From Deltaproteobacteria bacterium (lineage in GTDB: Bacteria > Desulfobacterota > SM23-61), in NCBI GenBank assembly GCA_029857975.1, contig JAOUFX010000139.1, forward strand, positions 1-7,080: DNA of 7,080 nucleotides, in the 5' to 3' direction. A model generated the notes under the pieces. That model worked only from the letters and a program-made list of their open reading frames with translations, ran no database searches and had not been told where the DNA came from. The position numbers and the translations under genes are program-made. Every line of letters starts with the position of its first letter. The stretch's first letter is position 1. Positions 5,291 through 7,080 of the stretch are shown here, piece after piece.

Positions 5291-6982
5291 TCACGGTTTC
5301 AACACGTAACGTTGCTGGGGCCTGGGTACAAACCATTTATGCAGATTGTAGTCAATCCCCGCCGGGGCTGGCTCAATGCCTTGGAAACGAGCGCTGATAA
5401 TGGGCAGGGCGTAGGGAACGAAAAGAAAGGTGTAAGGCTGATCTTCGGCTAAAATTTCTTGGATCCGATCGTAACAAGCTTTACGCACTTGGGGGTCGAA
5501 GGTGTACCGGCCTTTCTCCAACAAGGCATCCACCTCGCGGTTCTGGTAAGAGATGAAATTCAATTCCTTCTCTCCCACCTTGCTGGAATGCCAAATGTCA
5601 TAGATATCCGGGTCCTGCCCTAATGTCCATCCCAAGATAACGGCTTCAAAATTTTTTTTATCGATAAAGTCATTGATGAATGCCGCCCATTCCACCGTGC
5701 GGATTTTCACTTTGATCCCGATCATCCCTAAACGCCTTTGAATAATCTCAGCACATTTGGCCCTTAATTCATTGCCTTGATTCGTCAGTATAGTGAATTC
5801 AAAAGGTTTCCCATCTTTCTTTAGCCGGCCATTTTTCCCTGAATCTTTCCAGCCGGCGTCCGCGAGCAGTTTCTTGGCTTTTTCTACGTCGTATGGATAT
5901 TTCCGGACCTTAGGATTATACCATTGCGTATCGGGCTTATACGGACCCGTGGCGACCAATCCCAACCCGAGTAGAACCCCGGCGATGATTTCTTCCTTAT
6001 CAATGGCGCAGGTGATGGCTTGCCTTACGCGCCGGTCCTGGAACTTCCAGTCTTTTAGGTTGTAACCCAAATAGGTGAAGGCAAAAGCCAGGAACTTATA
6101 CTTGCGAAAATCCCGGCGCATCTGATAGGTATCGGTTTGGCGTTTATACTGCAAGGGCGTGAGGCCCATATAGTCGAGACCACCCGCTTTTAATTCTAAA
6201 AACATAGTGGCCGGGTCGGGGATGATCCGGTAGATAAACCCATCAACGTAAGGGCGGCCTTCAAAATAATTGGGGTTGGCCTGGAGGACGATTTTCTCGC
6301 CGGTTTTCCATTCTTTGAAAAGGTAAGGTCCCATCCCGATGGGCTTGCGGCTGAACGGCGTGGTATTGATATCCTTTCCCTCCAGCAGATGCTTGGGCAG
6401 AACAACCAGCGACCCCCAACTGGATAACCCCGGGGCAAAGGGTCGTTTGTAGGTAACCCGGAAGGTATAGCGATCGGCGACCTGGGCCTCTTTAACTTCC
6501 TTAAAATCCCCGGCGTAGGCGGTGCGGGTATTCGGGTTGATGATGGTCTTAAATCCGAAGAGCACATCATCGGCCGTGAATTCTATCCCATCCTGCCACT
6601 TCACTCCCCGGCGTAATTTAAAGGTGATGGTCAACCCGTCCTTAGAGACTGCCCAGGATTCAGCCAGGTCACCTACCAGGTTCAGGTTCTGGTCATATTT
6701 CACCACGCCGTTGAAGATCAATCCGGAAATACCGTGAGAGGCGGAGTCCGAGGCCAGCATGGGGATAAGGTTGCTGGCGTCGCCGATGGACCCCTGGATC
6801 AGGAGGTCCCCGTAGGCCGGGGGTCCAGAGTCGGCAAGGCCCTGCTCCCCCGTCGACTGCCAAGGCTTCTCTTCTGATTTATCGCACCCCACGGAAAGGA
6901 CCGTTGAGAAAAGGAAAAGGGATATACGAATGAGGAGGGCCAATTTTGAACGGCCGATTTTCCTTCCTCTCCATCTCTCCAT
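5291..6982 (-). CDS. ABC transporter peptide-binding lipoprotein (SBP family 5, OppA/DppA-like)
   Basis: This 563-residue protein should capture oligopeptides or similar solutes outside the inner membrane and deliver them to an ABC permease. It begins with a basic stretch and a hydrophobic segment (about 14-31) ending in a lipobox LSVGC, with the lipidated cysteine at 33. Asp at the next position is the inner-membrane retention signal in E. coli, which would tether it there. The mature part follows the family-5 pattern: GLIFNGVVKYDQNLN (87-101), LAESWAVSKDGLTITFKLR (106-124), GVKWQDGIEFTADDV (126-140), GMGPYLFKEW (216-225), RRVRQAITCAIDKEEII (317-333), and YDVEKAKKLLADAGW (364-378). Length and domain cover are normal. 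The ATG at 6982 has GGGAG eight bases upstream. No permease or ATPase genes follow it; the next gene is the QueG-like protein, so it is either the distal gene of a transporter operon starting beyond the window or an orphan binding protein. The substrate cannot be told. Confidence 0.95.
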   Translation of the reverse strand: MERWRGRKIGRSKLALLIRISLFLFSTVLSVGCDKSEEKPWQSTGEQGLADSGPPAYGDLLIQGSIGDASNLIPMLASDSASHGISGLIFNGVVKYDQNLNLVGDLAESWAVSKDGLTITFKLRRGVKWQDGIEFTADDVLFGFKTIINPNTRTAYAGDFKEVKEAQVADRYTFRVTYKRPFAPGLSSWGSLVVLPKHLLEGKDINTTPFSRKPIGMGPYLFKEWKTGEKIVLQANPNYFEGRPYVDGFIYRIIPDPATMFLELKAGGLDYMGLTPLQYKRQTDTYQMRRDFRKYKFLAFAFTYLGYNLKDWKFQDRRVRQAITCAIDKEEIIAGVLLGLGLVATGPYKPDTQWYNPKVRKYPYDVEKAKKLLADAGWKDSGKNGRLKKDGKPFEFTILTNQGNELRAKCAEIIQRRLGMIGIKVKIRTVEWAAFINDFIDKKNFEAVILGWTLGQDPDIYDIWHSSKVGEKELNFISYQNREVDALLEKGRYTFDPQVRKACYDRIQEILAEDQPYTFLFVPYALPIISARFQGIEPAPAGIDYNLHKWFVPRPQQRYVLKP

Positions 6983-7036
6983 TTCCTTATCTCCCGCTTC
7001 CTGTTCTTTTAAAAACGGTAACGTAACCCCGCCTCA

Positions 7037-7061
7037 TTTTCAAGTTAAAAAACCTTGAAAA
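7037..7061. promoter_or_regulatory. Inverted repeat upstream of the lipoprotein gene
   Basis: TTTTCAAG (7037-7044) and CTTGAAAA (7054-7061) are perfect eight-base arms around a nine-base A/T-rich spacer, about 55 bp upstream of the lipoprotein ATG. It could be an operator or the remnant of a terminator of a gene beyond the window edge. On the minus strand TTGAAA within it could be a -35, but the hexamer 17 bases later (TACCGT) is a poor -10. Confidence 0.35.
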
Positions 7062-7080
7062 AAAAGAAATAATTTGTTAG

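Noticed and set aside
6196..6570. 124-residue open frame on the minus strand inside the lipoprotein gene
   Set aside because: It is a frame shadow of the intact family-5 binding protein and is rich in Pro, Ser and Arg, with no domain.

Overview
The window carries six protein-coding genes, all on the minus strand, so the reading order runs from the right end to the left. Gene content suggests a motile Gram-negative bacterium, most likely an uncultured member of the Desulfobacterota (former Deltaproteobacteria): an FlhG/FliA flagellar pair, a sigma-54 activator of the ZraR/FleQ type, an excisionase-type small HTH protein, a QueG-like iron-sulfur protein, and an oligopeptide-binding lipoprotein. 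The phylum is an inference from family resemblance, not from a marker gene. No RNA genes, insertion sequences or CRISPR arrays were seen.

Right part (about 4050-6982): a peptide/nickel-type ABC substrate-binding lipoprotein is followed after 98 bp by a QueG-family (COG1600) double [4Fe-4S] protein with a HEAT-like tail. The tail end of this protein's catalytic domain departs from true QueG at the usual Asp-Thr-Ala-Pro site. By eye this half is richer in G+C than the left half. Middle (2136-3953): a 61-residue HTH_17 protein, then a 461-residue response regulator (REC, AAA+ sigma-54 interaction, Fis-type HTH) with its own good sigma-70 promoter and short leader. Its sigma-54 contact loop reads GAFTNA rather than GAFTGA. 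Left part (9-1735): flhG and fliA, overlapping by four bases (TTGA), which implies coupled translation.

The most interesting stretch is the 400-bp gap between the regulator gene and flhG. It holds a well-spaced -24/-12 (sigma-54) promoter pointing at flhG-fliA. About 107 bp upstream of it lies a GTCA-N6-TGAC palindrome with the architecture of a FleQ box. The adjacent activator has a FleQ-like recognition helix, and FlhG is the orthologue of FleN, the FleQ antagonist. The simplest reading is a compact flagellar control module: regulator, then sigma-54-driven flhG-fliA, then sigma-28 regulon, with possible FlhG feedback on the activator. Each part is known from other bacteria; the arrangement (no flhF or flhA beside flhG, a REC-containing activator, GAFTNA loop) is what deserves a check. 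I see no evidence of a wholly new system.
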